The translations under genes and the position numbers were made by a program. From Nymphaea colorata (taxonomy: Eukaryota; Streptophyta; Magnoliopsida; Nymphaeales; Nymphaeaceae), in NCBI RefSeq assembly GCF_008831285.2, contig NC_045145.1, positions 23,622,802 to 23,686,801 of the forward strand: a stretch of 64,000 nt of DNA, read 5' to 3'. The number at the start of each line of letters is the position of its first letter. Within the stretch, counting starts at the first letter, position 1. The notes under the pieces were generated by a model. The model saw only the letters and a program-made list of their open reading frames with translations, did no database searches and was not told where the DNA came from. Below, in pieces: positions 30,640-43,249 of the stretch.

Positions 30640-32000
30640 GGTGGTATAAACTTTGTATTTCTGTTTGTGGCGCTAACTAAAATCATATCTAGATCTGGAT
30701 ATTATGTTAAATCATGGTCTTATCGTATTTGAACTTGGATCATTTTTCTTGTTTAAATACATATTGATACTATAGTGGATATCATTGTGTTTGGATCTAG
30801 ATTAGTATGACCTGGATCCATATTAGTATGACCTGAATCCATATAACTAGTTGGAATTTCGCTTTGGATCTAATCGTTACTTAAGATAAGCTATTGAATT
30901 TGGATCTCATTGTAAACATTATACCCTTTTGGAGCATGATCTGATTTAATTTGTTAGACCTTTTGTTTAAGATCTATATCCTGCTTATATTGGATCTGAA
31001 TATATTGTCATTGATTTTTGGATCTAATGATTTTATCAGATTCTAAAAATTGTGTTGTACATATTTAATGTAAGTACAACTCGAGTGCTAAAGGATGAAT
31101 TCCTTTTGTTCCTTATGAAGGAATATTATCAGAACAAAGACTAAAGAAGACTATATTATGTTCATCATAGTTTTAAAGGACTAGTTAAGGATGAAAGGAA
31201 CTATTATATTATTGTATGTGGGTTATGCTAGGAGGTGTAACGCAACAATCCTAGACAATGGGTGATTCAACCTATGATAGGCTTGGCACATGAAAGATTC
31301 GTATCTATAAATTCATTTGGATATTGGTTAAAATCCATATCTTGTTTGTATTAGACCCAATGTATGTTATCAAGTTTGCTTGGATCTAGTAATATTGTGA
31401 TATCTGTTATCTTTCTGGATCCAAATCATTCTGCATGGCTATTGACTAGGTTTTCTTTTGCTCTTTTTTGAGAATGAATTTGTTTTTAGCACTTGCTCAA
31501 GAGGTGTACTACAACACTCTTGATCTGAAATCCATATTAGTACGAATGCTTTTATTCAAAGACTTGTAGCACTAAAGTGCTAGCGGATGAAAAATTTTAT
31601 TTGCTCATAAAAGTGATGGATTAGTATGGATCTAGATCACATCATCTCAAAGGTAAAGGAAATTTTTGTTTCACCTTTTTTAAGAATTGGGGCTTTTATT
31701 TGGATCCAAACATGGTTGTTGAATCATATTGTATAATATTTCAATATGGATCATTAGTGTTTAATCCACATGAGTCGTATTGCGGATATTTTTTGTTTGG
31801 ATCAATGTTAATGTCATATGAATCTTTATATTTGTGTAGCGTTGAGGATTTGATCTATTTATTGGTTAAGATCTACCATACATACAACTTTGATTCAGAT
31901 TTAAATTTATTTGGATATATGATTAAACCCATATCTTGTTTGTATTAGATCCAAACATATCATGTTATTTGTTTACTTGTGGATCAAATTATGCTAGTAT
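30640..32000. repeat. Diverged GGATC-rich array
   Basis: GGATC occurs about fourteen times in 1.3 kb, usually as TTTGGATCT or TGGATCCA. Longer similar blocks recur: around 30965-31025, 31317-31390 and 31910-31985 (ATATC.TGTTTGTATTAGA.CCAA), and a short tandem TTAGTATGACCTG.ATCCATA at about 30804-30846. The stretch GTGCTA..GGATGAA occurs near 31087 and 31578. It looks like a decayed higher-order repeat rather than coding DNA. Confidence 0.6.
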
Positions 32001-32159
32001 GCTACTAAGCAAAATTTTTCTTGGGGAATGAATTTGATTTCATTATTTGGTCATGCGGTGGAAGGTAAAGCTCTTGAATACAATGAGATCCCTACTAACT
32101 AGATTCATGTCAATATCTTTGGAGATCTATAATGCATGTCAAAATGCAAATCTAATCTA

Positions 32160-32360
32160 GAAGTTGAAGAATATGTTTGCAAATGCATATGTATTAGGTA
32201 CCCAAAGATCCTTCTATAAGAGTATGCTTGAAAATGCATATGCATTTGGCACCCAAACATCCATAAGAAGGGTTTGTGATGTTTTCTTGCATGAGATGAA
32301 ATTATTCCAAGAGTACAAATATAATGATCCTAATAATGATCAAATTTCATTTATTTGATA
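32160..32360 (+). repeat. Short internal duplication with small open frame
   Basis: Two similar units of about 57 bp (AATGCATATGTATTAGGTACC and AATGCATATGCATTTGGCACC cores) lie within a 64-codon frame. I do not recognise the product. Copia gag genes can contain such helix-rich segments, but no supporting motif is visible. Confidence 0.4.
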
Positions 32361-33265
32361 TTCTAATAAGCGGTCAGGCTAAAGCTTATTAGTGAATTCA
32401 ATGATTATCTAGTAGATCAATTTATTGACTAGTTAAGGAAATGACCAATTGAGTCCAATTCCTCTATTCTTCAGACATTGATAATTTTCACAAAAGTTTA
32501 AAGCTCATTAGCTATATTTGAATTGCTCTTGCATACATTTGTTGGTGGAGCTAGGTATTGACCTTGATGAAATAAATAGAAAGACTATCATGGCAGTAAA
32601 CAATAAAGTTACTTGTTACAACCTGGATATTAACAGTTAGTTATGAAAACTACGTAGTGAGTTAACTATTGATAAAGAAAGGACAAGATGAAAAATCGTT
32701 GTACAATTTAAAATAGTAATTGAGATCATTAGTTTACATAAAGTCAAAATAAAGATTGAGAATGTTGCCAATTCCATTAGATGATGATGTAAATGTTTGA
32801 AAAGTGGGAGCCTAATTGAATATTTCAGTTATATGATTACACCATTGTAACTGTTAAGCGAGTTACTTTGTGTAAGAATGATGCCTTGTTGAATGACAAA
32901 AAGGGGTAAATAGACCCTTTAATTAGACTATTTTTGCGCACAAAATTAGGAATCAAAAAAGTGTCCAGGATAATTTCATTGTTGAACAAGAAGATAATAT
33001 TCAATTAAGTTTCAAATTTTTATGTGATTGTCAGCATATTTAACAAAAGAATTCCTGATGATTTATTTGTAAAGCTTGTGGTCCACATGGGACTAATTAT
33101 TTTTTAGCATAATAGACGGTAAAATTTTTTATGGAAAACCTCTTAACTAAAGTTAAATATATTAAATATTTGAGTTATGTTGGAAAACTAATGAATAAAA
33201 AACCACATAATTAAAGATTGAGAAAACTCACAATAGTGGAAGCAAATTGGTGGCAAAGTGAGAGA
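32361..33265. other. No feature recognised
   Basis: AT-rich DNA with no recognisable coding frame. Confidence 0.5.
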
Positions 33266-33728
33266 TGTTGGATAATGCCATCCCTTCCACTCCTAAGGGT
33301 GGGGGAGGGGCTCACAGTTACAAGATAGACTTTGCCAACTAGTTTCCCAATTGAAGATTTTCATTAAAAACAAACTTTGAGTTTACATTATCTTTTTCCT
33401 GAAATCTTTCACTGTACATTATCTTTTTCCTGAAATCTTTCACTGTTCCTAACCGCATGCTGGGCATATGGGGAAACCTATGAGGCTGGTTATATAAGCC
33501 CCACAATTACATGATTTAGGGACTCATCTTCAGATTACCTTTGTTTGAGGCTCATAAAAGCAAACCCGGCTAATCTCTTTGCTTCAGTTTCTATTTCTCT
33601 TATTCTTCTTCCTCTCTTTAGTTGCTGCTATTACCTGCCCTTCGTGCCCACCTTGGAGCCTCCGCTGTTAACTTTGCCTAGGAAGCAAACGAGGTTGCAG
33701 GCGTCTTCCGCCTGCATGAACTCCAACA
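33266..33728 (+). mobile_element. Candidate solo LTR, 463 bp
   Basis: The unit begins TGTTGGA and ends TCCAACA, a perfect 7-bp inverted terminal repeat of LTR type. Its right part (33448-33728) matches 22845-23129. A TATATAA box is at 33491-33497. A 31-bp direct repeat (ACATTATCTTTTTCCTGAAA plus TCTTTCACTGT) occurs twice near 33385-33446. The flanks AGAGA and TATAT do not form a target duplication, so the left boundary is tentative. Confidence 0.55.
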
Positions 33729-33951
33729 TATATTGTTTGTCTTGATTTGGAGCCGTTCCATTAAAGTCACAATATAAAAATTTCCTACGTGATCTCATAG
33801 TGGCTACGCTGATCAGGGGCTCAGACTTTGCTAAAATTTAAATGTAATTAAATAGTTCTTGTACTAAGAAAGTATTGTAAGATGTTGATTAATATTCTCA
33901 TTTTGCGGCTCCTATATCAAACGAAAGCTGTTATTGAAATGTATCTTTAAG

Positions 33952-34310
33952 TAAGCATGCATCTGGCCGGCCCGGCCCGATAGCGAGTTGGGCCCGAGCC
34001 GGCCCGACATCCAAAAATTGGACCCGAGCCCGGCCTGACTTGGAAAACCTGAGCCCGAGGCAGGTTCGATTAAATTTTAAAATATATTTTAATATAAAAT
34101 AATATATATAATTAATTATAATAAAATATTATATATATATATATAAGTTAATAAAAAATTTAAAAAATAAATTTTTAGTACGAATTGGTCTTATTGAGCC
34201 CACCTGGGCCGGCCCGATAACGAGTCGGGCCGGCCCGGGTCCCTTTTTCCCGGCCCGATAGGGCTGGGTATTGGGCTGGATACTGGGAACGCTGCTGCGG
34301 CCCAGCCTTA
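33952..34310. mobile_element. Short non-autonomous hAT-like element (359 bp)
   Basis: Ends are TAAGCATGCATCTGGCC on the left and, read inward from the right, TAAGGCTGGGCC. GGCCCGG-rich sub-terminal blocks flank an AT-rich middle. It shares the end design of Pack-hAT-1 and Pack-hAT-2 but carries no gene piece. Flanks TCTTTAAG and GTCTTAAG are only partly alike, so the target duplication is degraded or the boundaries are off by a base or two. Confidence 0.7.
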
Positions 34311-35873
34311 GTCTTAAGAGAGGAAATGTCTGCGTGGTAATTTAGCGATGTTTATTTTTTGAGAAAGCAAATGACATGCAATTTTTTTTTTTATACTGAA
34401 GTTGAGTTTTTTCCCGATAATAAAAGGTACTATTGTGGCAATATATGGAAAAAATTAAGAGTTTCTCGACAACTTCTTCTTTCTTTTTTTCTTTTTTTTT
34501 TTCTAGGGGATGGGTTTCTTTATTGCCATTGCCTGTGCTATCATAAATAGAATTTCTTCAATTGAGGATTGCCTAATTTTGGTTTGTATTGCAAAAATTT
34601 TCCGGGCCATTTAGTTTCTTTAAATATGAAGTCTTCCATTTTTCCAAAAAGATAAAGTATCAACAACTTTGGTGCCCACGGTATTTACTCTTTCCTCTTT
34701 AAAGACAATCTTCATGAGCCAAATGCATGGGAACACCACCACGGGCTCAGTATTTAGAGAGAGAGAGAGAGATCTACGTTTCAAAGCCGAAAGCGAAGCA
34801 AAAAATAGGAAACCTGGGATTAAAACGTATATAACACAATATCTCAAACCTTAAATGACACCCAACTCATTGAAACGGATTCCTGACGCAGAGAGCACAT
34901 GGTTTTTACCGGCCGGTGCACAGAAATTGTACATCAGCATCAGCATGCTTAATGACCAAAATGTTCCTATAATTAATAGAGAAAAGAGATTTTTTTGGGA
35001 TGAACAAGGAAACAAAAAAAGTTAAATAAGATTAAAGAGAACATTTTCTTGTAAGTATTTCTAGAAATACCCCACCACCTCATTTAGTGTATATCTCTTG
35101 TGTGCACTTAGGCATGCACGCTCATAAATCGACAACAAGGAACAGGGTATATATAAGTCTAGATCTTGATGAATAACCCGCAGAAAAAACGTTGGAATCA
35201 TCCTCAACATCACTATCTGCCACGAAGAGACATTTATCCATCACATTTCTCCACCAGCGAAATGAAATTTCAGGAAAAAATTAGTGCTCCCCATAACTAC
35301 ATATATATGAACTGCACAATAATGCAGATCATGCATGAACTCGATTGCAGAACGTGCTCAGTAACAGACTTTACGAACAAGTTAAATAATCATGTTAAAC
35401 CTGGTCAATAACAAAATATAAACTTGCTCAAATAAATATGTTACAAAAGTCAACCTAATAACATGTTATAACCCTTTTCATAAATATGGAAAAACCTACT
35501 CTCACAACTTGCATTACGTCTCGTTTCTAACAGCATAAAAAATCCCACACCACAAGAAGTCAAATGCTAGCTACAATTACTTCATCTCACATATTAATTG
35601 TTTCAGTCAATTTCATGGATCATGATTCACACATAACATGCATATATCATGCACACACTTAATCTTCCGAAAATCTAGCAGCAAATCTTTTCGTAGTTAA
35701 GGGCGTGCGCAATTGAATAGTGTTGCTTCATTTGTTAGTGAAATAAATAAACCGTTGGGTTATCCAACTCAACATATAGAACATGCGAAACGTCCAACTT
35801 CAGAAATACACTGAAGTCCTACACAGATCAGTGTCTCATTAAATCAACTTCATAACGATGACTTGTGTCTAGT
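34311..35873. other. No gene recognised
   Basis: AT-rich DNA with poly-T and short GA runs. Frames of about 60-80 codons (34669-34854, 35166-35411) lack recognisable features. Confidence 0.5.
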
Positions 35874-36413
35874 GATTAATAGAAGGGCGGCTTAATTTCA
35901 AATTTTCAAGAATGGCACATAATTTGGGTGTTTTTTTTTTTCATTATATTGCCAAACCTTTAGGTGTGGTTCGGCTGAAGGTTTTCCTTTTAACTTATTA
36001 GCTTAATTAGTACCATGTCATTTAAGTATAGCAAGAACCTTTAATCTGAAGTTCTAGAGCTTCATAAGTATGAGGCTGCTAGACTGAATTTTCTGTCCCA
36101 CTTATACTTTCATATAAACCTTATGATCCCTAAATTGTTAACCCCTACAGCTGCATGGAATGTACTTAAAAAGGTTTTTACTAGAGTATATCGACATGGC
36201 GACTATGTTAATTATTTTAAAATTCCACGAACGTGAGTCAATATTGGAGAAAAATTCATGAACATAAATCAGTACCAGAGAATAGGGTAGTATAAGCCTA
36301 AATCTTTGCATGGGCAGAATCTAGGAGACTAATTGCAATCATAAATTAAAGAGAAAAAAATCGTCACGCACGTTCTGCAGGTATTATGATGAAGCAGAGT
36401 ACCAGAGTGTAGA

Positions 36414-36444
<31 letters not shown>

Positions 36445-37062
36445 CTATCTCTCACTCTATTATATATATATATATATCTGGAAATAACGCATACAGGACT
36501 ATCATTCATTGATAAGAAGATGGGGAGACCATCTCTCAGATGGGTTTCACCGAAAGAACGAATACAGGAAACCGCCAATAAATAAATTAAGCTAGGACTA
36601 CACATTACGGAAAATGCTCTAAAATTTGATCACCCCAAATCCAAATTGTAATAACAATCACAAATCCACACGAAATGTGTGAGATAAAATTAACCACATA
36701 GACAACAGCAAATTATTCTCATTTATAAGGAAATGATAGTTTATGGTCCATTATGTGTCACGAGGGGACAGTTATCAAAAAGAACAAACGCTCAATTCTC
36801 CACTAGTGACCTAAAATTTTTGTTAAAAATAAATTGTTGTTCGCTCTAGCTAAATAGTGAGTGACTGAGTCACAAAACCATCTAATCAGGATTGCAGATG
36901 GATGATTGAGATAAAAACAATGAGAAAATAGTATAAACTAATATTAGATGATAACAATGTCCACCTTTTTTTCCTTGTATTTCTTGGCCCATCATGTTGG
37001 ATGTTGGATCGACTGACGTTGATTAGATGGTTGAGTGATTCTAAAATCACCATTCAATTATA

Positions 37063-37101
<39 letters not shown>

Positions 37102-37874
37102 TTTCATATATGTATATATTATATATTGGCACATGTGTGCAACATGGCCATTGAAAGTCACAAACGAATGATAGAATGAGCGAGGATCGCCCAGGACATG
37201 AAAAGGAAGATCATAATTAAAAAAATTGTGAAGTAAATGTGCAAGGCTTCAAAGTACTACTTTCTCTTTTTTTAGATGAACTGCACAATCTGGAGGAAAC
37301 AGCGCAAACATAGCTATATGTTCACCCAAGTAGGAAGAATATGCAAATTAGCAACTTAGTAGTACATTTGACACATAAGTTGTATAGCAGTCACAAGCAC
37401 ATTCATGATATAACGAATGCAATTGAAACCTCCAAAGCCATATTTTTACAGTACGCCCTTTCAAAAACGTGTTATAACTGCCGAAGTTTTTTACTCACCT
37501 AAACATTACATGTAAGTGACTAAGTGCTATGGCTCTTGAAAAGAGGTAGTGCAAATGATCTCAAGAGAGACTAACCATAATAGCATCAATATTTCACGTA
37601 TCAAGGACAGGTCACTATCTTCGATGCAATATTCATCACTAATTCAAGACAGAAAGCAAACGCCAGTGGATCTTGCTCTCACTGTGGGATTCATGTTTTC
37701 ATGAATGTTAACATTGAATTACCGCTACCAAAGAACAGTCAAAAAAGGAAATCTTGCCTGCGGCTTTTCGGTGGGTGCTTCCTCTTGCAGTTCAATATTG
37801 ATCCGACTTCTCATGATTGGCGGATAGTGGGCAGCTCAGGCAGGCATCGACACTATGCACCCTACTCTCGAAAA
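35874..37874 (+). repeat. Copy B of the 1.9-kb dispersed duplication
   Basis: Direct copy of 1-1930, starting GATTAATAGAAGGGCGGC and ending CTACTCTCGAAAA. It is longer because TA microsatellites at 36417-36478 and 37062-37100 are expanded. Beyond 37874 it continues into sequence not present after copy A, where a Copia LTR sits instead. Confidence 0.9.
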
Positions 37875-38606
37875 GGGAATAGCAGCTTATGCTTGGACAA
37901 GGGAGTAACAGAGAGTGTGCAACGAAGAAGAGGGTATGTCGGACGACATCTTGCCAGACGCTGGATTCTCGTCGGTCGAAGAGAAGAGAAGGGTGGACAG
38001 GCAAGAGCATAATGGGAAGGGGTTTGGGTCGGTCGAAGAGGGTTTCATATGGGCATCTCGTCGGAGGCCGACAGCCACCGGAATGTGCAAAAATGCACCG
38101 GAGTTGTTCAGGAAGGGGAGGGTGGAATTGCAAGAGAGAGAGGCAGGCTGGGAGGGTTGAGCGGGTGAGTTTTTCAAAATAAGGAGGCCGTCTGATTTTA
38201 AAATATCGGATGGTGATAGGACGTCGGACTAGGGACGAAGTGAAAACTTGTGCAGACCATCTTTCCTATGTATGTATATGCAATTTGTTGCTGCTGCAGT
38301 AATAAATAGTAGTTAAGATTGATTAAGTTTTCAGTATTTTAGAGAGTTGAGGAAGTTACAGCTTTTTAATATTTAGGTAAGTTAAGGGTGTCATGGACTT
38401 TTTAACATTCTGGCATAAATGGGGAATAACTTATGTGGCAATGGGATGGTTTATAAGTCTTTTCTTTATGTGATCTTTAAAGTTTTTGATGTATATATGA
38501 ATGACAAAGAACAGTTGAGTCCTTTACCTGATTCTCTCTGTCTCTGTCTCTCTCTCTCTCATATTTATAAATTACAAGACAATATTCATAATGTTGCAGG
38601 CAAATG

Positions 38607-38648
<42 letters not shown>

Positions 38649-40026
38649 GTTTATGCCAGTGATGCCCGGTACACGTTTGCCATGAAGACGTTGGATGTCA
38701 TTAGTGCAAGGATTGTGCTGACCATTAGCCAGATGAGACAAGAGCACGTTCTTTGCTTGTCATGTTGGTTGAGAAGAAGAGAGCAGTAACTGAATGGCGG
38801 AGCGAAGCTAAAACCAACAATTGAATGAGCATCAGGATGATGAAGCAAAAAAGCCCATTCATTTTCATTGGCATTGGTCATTGATACTGGAAAAATGGTT
38901 TTAGTTTAGGTCAAAGTTCTTCTTGTCCTTCTTCAATAATCGGGGATACTAGACGTAGTTACCCAATAAAACGACCCACCTGTCATATGACTATTGTATT
39001 GAGCGAAATCCATAACTTCATCAATTTAAAAAATATTTGAATTTCAAAGAATGAAAAAGTGTTTTCATTGTAATGGAATAAGAAACCTTGTATCTTAATG
39101 CATGTATTTGATTTATTCGGATCTATTAGAACGGTGGAGTACTGCACCCTAAATGGCTGACTTGAACCAAGGATTCGACTAAGACTCTAGGACTTTAAAA
39201 ATTTAACTTTCCACAAGGCCAAAAATTATAAGCACATGATTGAAATTTCTTCAACTCTAAGGGCCAACTTGAAGTCTTGAACAGTTTGACTTGAAAGGGA
39301 GTCGAGCTATTTTGATAGTGTTATGGAGGGGGCATCTTCTCTAAAACTTCAGACAGGGAACTAAACTTTATGCAAAAATCGTCCCTCAAGTTAGATCTTA
39401 GGTGGAAGCATGAAGCTTAAAGAAATTCCGAATATAAAACACATATTTTCGATCATATTTTCGAGATTTTGTTCCTGTTTCTTAGTGAAATCAGGAAATA
39501 ATAATGAGAGATCAATCTTAGAGTGTCATTCAGTTCTTGATGATAAAGTTGTACTCTGTTGGAGACACATGGCCTGGAGACTTGGGTAGTTGAGGAATAT
39601 ATATGACATATATTTGGAGCCAAGAGAAATATATTCAGATTCAATGTATCTATATCACAGACTCGAATCATGGTAAAAGATCTAGGGTGAGAAAGTAAAT
39701 CATAATTGTGATGGAAAATTCGGATTAGAGGTCCATATCAAAGGTCCTGATCACACAAAATAAATTTTATCGGCAACAATTGAATGAGCATCAGCTTGAG
39801 GTTTTCCTCCAAAGCTGGCTTCGTGAAAAAGAAACAGCAAGACATCAGTTCCCAAGTGTACGATGAACTGTGCCATTGGCCTATAAAAATAGTGTCCCAC
39901 TCTGTCTGACCATTGGGTGGCGCATTTGCCTCTGAACGATTATTTTGGTTGCCGATATATTCACGGAGCTCCAGATTGGTCTTGTTCCTCTTGCCCAGAT
40001 ATATTGTTCTGCAGCCAGTAATTACA
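37875..40026. other. No gene recognised; microsatellites
   Basis: 37875-38182 is moderately GC-rich with overlapping open frames on both strands and might be part of the same unknown locus as copy B. CT and GA microsatellites lie at about 38535-38570 and 38611-38644. A 20-bp direct repeat is at about 38815 and 39777. Nothing is identifiable as a protein. Confidence 0.5.
38611..38644. repeat. (GA)n microsatellite
   Basis: Perfect GA run, with a CT-rich run about 60 bp upstream; transcripts could fold the two together. Confidence 0.93.
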
Positions 40027-40031
40027 GGTAC

Positions 40032-40178
40032 TGTTAAAAATTAAGATTCACCCCTTATCTTCTTATCTTGACAAAATATTATCTTAACCATTAGATTTTG
40101 AGTTGGTTAGTGAAGCTGTTAAGCGATTCTCTGTTCTCTTACTCGTGTTACGTTCTTAAGCATTCAAATAAATTCACA
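40032..40178 (+). repeat. Copia-3 5' LTR, internally deleted
   Basis: Runs from TGTTAAAAATTAAG to AAATTCACA. It matches both ends of the 3' LTR but jumps from GCTGTTAAG straight to CGATTCTCT. AAG occurs at both deletion edges in the 3' LTR, suggesting a short-homology deletion. Confidence 0.9.
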
Positions 40179-40190
40179 TGGTATCAGAGC
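40179..40190 (+). promoter_or_regulatory. Copia-3 primer binding site
   Basis: TGGTATCAGAGC starts directly after the LTR end and is a perfect tRNA-iMet type site. Confidence 0.93.
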
Positions 40191-40481
40191 TCTTTCTCAT
40201 CACCTCCTCAACTAGACGATCCACCTCCACCTTTACTCCAAGATCGCCATACTCGTCATCGATGTAAGGCAAGGCATCGATGGGCTTGCCATACTTCAGC
40301 CTGCCGGTCCAGTCTGCCTATGCTGGACCTTCCAATAGCAGGACCTTCCCTGCTGCCTCCATTGTCCAACAGTGGTGACTACATAACTTTCTGTTCACTT
40401 GCACTAGCGCTTTCCGTTCACTTGTGTGCGGAAGTCGAGAAGATGAGTCGGGTATTGGGTCCTGAGCATTAAGGAGCAGTC

Positions 40482-41410
40482 ATGGTGGACAAAGGGAAGA
40501 ACAATGACAGACTGAGAAATACCAACAACAACGAAAATTCCCAGGTGCTATCTGATCCCTTCTATTTGCATCATTCAGATAATGCCAGAAGTGGGTTGGT
40601 ATCTCAACCACTTACCGGTGATAACTATGCAGTCTGGAGTAGAGCCATGATCATGGCTCTATCAGCTAAAAACAATTTAGGCTTCATCAATGGGACTATC
40701 AAAGAGCCCAAAGAGGATGAGCATAATCGTATGTTGTGGGTATGATGTAACAATCTGGTTCTATCTTGGACTCTTAATTCATTTATTTAGGAGACTCATG
40801 CTAGCATCGCTTATGCTACCTCAGTTCAAGTAATATGGGAGGAGTTAAAAGAAAGATAAACTCAGAATCTTGCACCAAGAGTCTTTCAAGTACAAAGTTC
40901 AATATGTCGATTACAATAAGAGTCCATGTCTGTTACTACATATTATACAAAAATCAAAGTGCTTTGGGAAGATTTAAATTACTACAATCTTGTGCCTGTG
41001 TGTTCATGTGGAGGCATAAAAATTCATTCAGATCAGATTTAAAGAGAACGTGTAATTCAGTTCCTGATGGGACTGAATGACTCATATGATACTATTAGAG
41101 GACAGATTTTATTTGTTGATCCCTTGCCCATAGTAAAGAAAGTATATGCTCTAGTCTTATAGGAGGAACAACAGCGTGAAACAAGATTCGCGCCGTCAGC
41201 CTCTCTCACCGCCTTGGCAATATCACACAATCATATTCCCAAAGCGGAGTCACATGACCAAAGTTTCAAGTTTTAGCGCAATAGAGGAGGACATCAAAGA
41301 CGACCAATCTGCAACTATTGTCATAACACATGTCATGTGAAAGATAAATGTTTCAAGTTGAAAGGCTATCCTCTAGGACATCGATTCCATGATCCAACAT
41401 TCGGCCACCA
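40482..41410 (+). pseudogene. Copia-3 gag
   Basis: The ATG at 40482 opens a frame with LTGDNYAVWSRAMIMALSAK and LGFINGTI, the Copia gag_3 signature. It stops at 40743-40745, then continues in shifted frames (VIWEELKER, YYTKIKVLWEDLNYY). A CCHC zinc knuckle is readable as CNYCHNTCHVKDKCF at about 41306-41350, followed by KLKGYPLGHR as usual for this lineage. Several stops show it is dead. Confidence 0.9.
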
Positions 41411-41619
41411 CTGGTTGCAGCTACCATTTATAATCAAAGGCTGGTGGACCTCCATGCAAGTGATGGTACTAATTTTTCTAGCAGCAATGGTCAAACTTCC
41501 AGGGAAGTTGTACCTTCATGCACTATGGATGAGTATTATAAACTCTTATCACTTGTTAGAACTCTGTCTGCCTTTATCAATTTCGCAGGTAATATGTCTT
41601 CATCTAGTGTCTTCCATCT

Positions 41620-42990
41620 TCTTTGGATCATCGATTCTAGAGCAAGTCGGGACATTTGTGCTGATAGCTCTCTACTTCGAAAACCAACCAATTGCTGAGT
41701 AGCAATAAACTTACCTAATGGACATATAATAATTGTCCATCAAACCAGTGATGTAAAACTACCACCATTCACTCTTGAGAATTCATTGCATATTTCCTCT
41801 TTCAAAGTGAACCTACTCTCCGTGAGTCATTTGACCAAGGCACTAAACTGTTCCATAACTTTCTTCCCTACTCATTGTGTCTTATAGGACCTGGCATTGA
41901 GGACGATGATTGATCAGGGTAAAGAAAGAGAAGGCATATGTGAACTCAGTCCAGTGATTTCATCAACAAGCTACTTTGTTGTGTCCTCCTCTCAAGATAT
42001 ATGGCATAGGTGATTCGGTCATCTATCTTTTTTTCATCTTAAACTTGTTAATTCATGTGGATGTTTGAATTGTGATTTGAATAAAGAAATTTGCAGTAAT
42101 GCTTAAACTTGCTTGAAATTTGATTTAAGTGGTATTGAAACATCAAAGCCTTTTAAATTAATACACTATGACATTTGGGAGCCATATACTCAGTCGACTC
42201 TTACTGGAGTACATTACTTTTTAAGTATAGTTGATGACTATACAAAATCTACATTGATTTTTCTAAGGAGACATAAACATGAAACATCTCATCTCTTAAT
42301 TTTTTTTTACATGATTAAAAATCAATTTGGAGTCTGTATTAATAATGTGCACTCAGACAATGGGTCTGAATTTTTTTCATATGAGATAAATTTTCTTCTT
42401 TCAAAAGTATGGTACATTATAATTACACAGTTGTGTAGCTACTCCACAACAGAATGGAGTAGTAGAGTGAAAACATCAACATCTTTTTAAAATTGCTAGC
42501 TAGTGCCTTGCATTGATGCAAATTTATCAAAATGTTTTTGGGGGGAGTGTGTTTTAACAACAACTTAATCAACTGCCTCCCAACTCCAGTTTTGGAAGAA
42601 AATACACCATTTAAAAAATTGTTTAAAAAAAAACCAAACTTCAAGCATTTGCGTGTTTTTGGATCACTTTGTTATGCTACAAACAATATTTCTTGGTTAC
42701 CCTAAAGGACATAAAACACACAAAGTGTATGATTTAGAAAGTAAAAAGTTTTTTACTAGTCGAGACATTATTTTCTATGAAAATATTTTCTCTTTCCAGC
42801 AAGTAGGAGAGAATGAAAGTTTGCACATCTTGCCTTTGCCAATTACCCAAGTTGACAAAGTTAGTCCTTTGGATAACGTTATTCATGATAACAGCAGCCT
42901 AAATACACCTATACCTAAACCAAATCATAACCCATCAAATGTGTCCATTGATCATGAAGATGTACAAATCATTGACCCATTACTTAAGTA
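41620..42990 (+). pseudogene. Copia-3 protease and integrase
   Basis: The protease site is WIIDSRASRDIC at about 41622-41660; the expected DSGA reads DSRA, so the catalytic motif is altered. Integrase is seen as LIHYDIWEPYTQ, YFLSIVDDYTKSTLIFL and VHSDNGSEFF, which keep two acidic positions. The third block is readable in another frame as TPQQNGVVE followed by a stop. Later frames (DLESKKFFTSRDIIFYENIF) match the integrase C-terminal segment. Premature stops and shifts are frequent. Confidence 0.88.
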
Positions 42991-43249
42991 ATCAAGCGAG
43001 GATGTTCAATCACCTCAATCAGTGGATCAAGCTCCATTTCTGAACTTGAGCCCAACGAATCATTGACAAGATCCACTCATCCAAAAAGTCCGTCACTTGG
43101 ATGGGGGATTTCTATTGCTCTAATATTCCGTCTCCCTCGACCAATGCTAACTCAATGTCCAGTTCAATGAAAGGCACAAGGTACCCTCTTTCTAACTTTA
43201 CTTCACTTTCTCGTTTCTCTCCTAAACACACTCGTTTCCTAGTGGCCAT

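Noticed and set aside
40098-40472. 124-codon frame upstream of Copia-3 gag
   Set aside because: It begins inside the LTR, crosses the primer site and lies in the leader; the gag frame proper starts at 40482.
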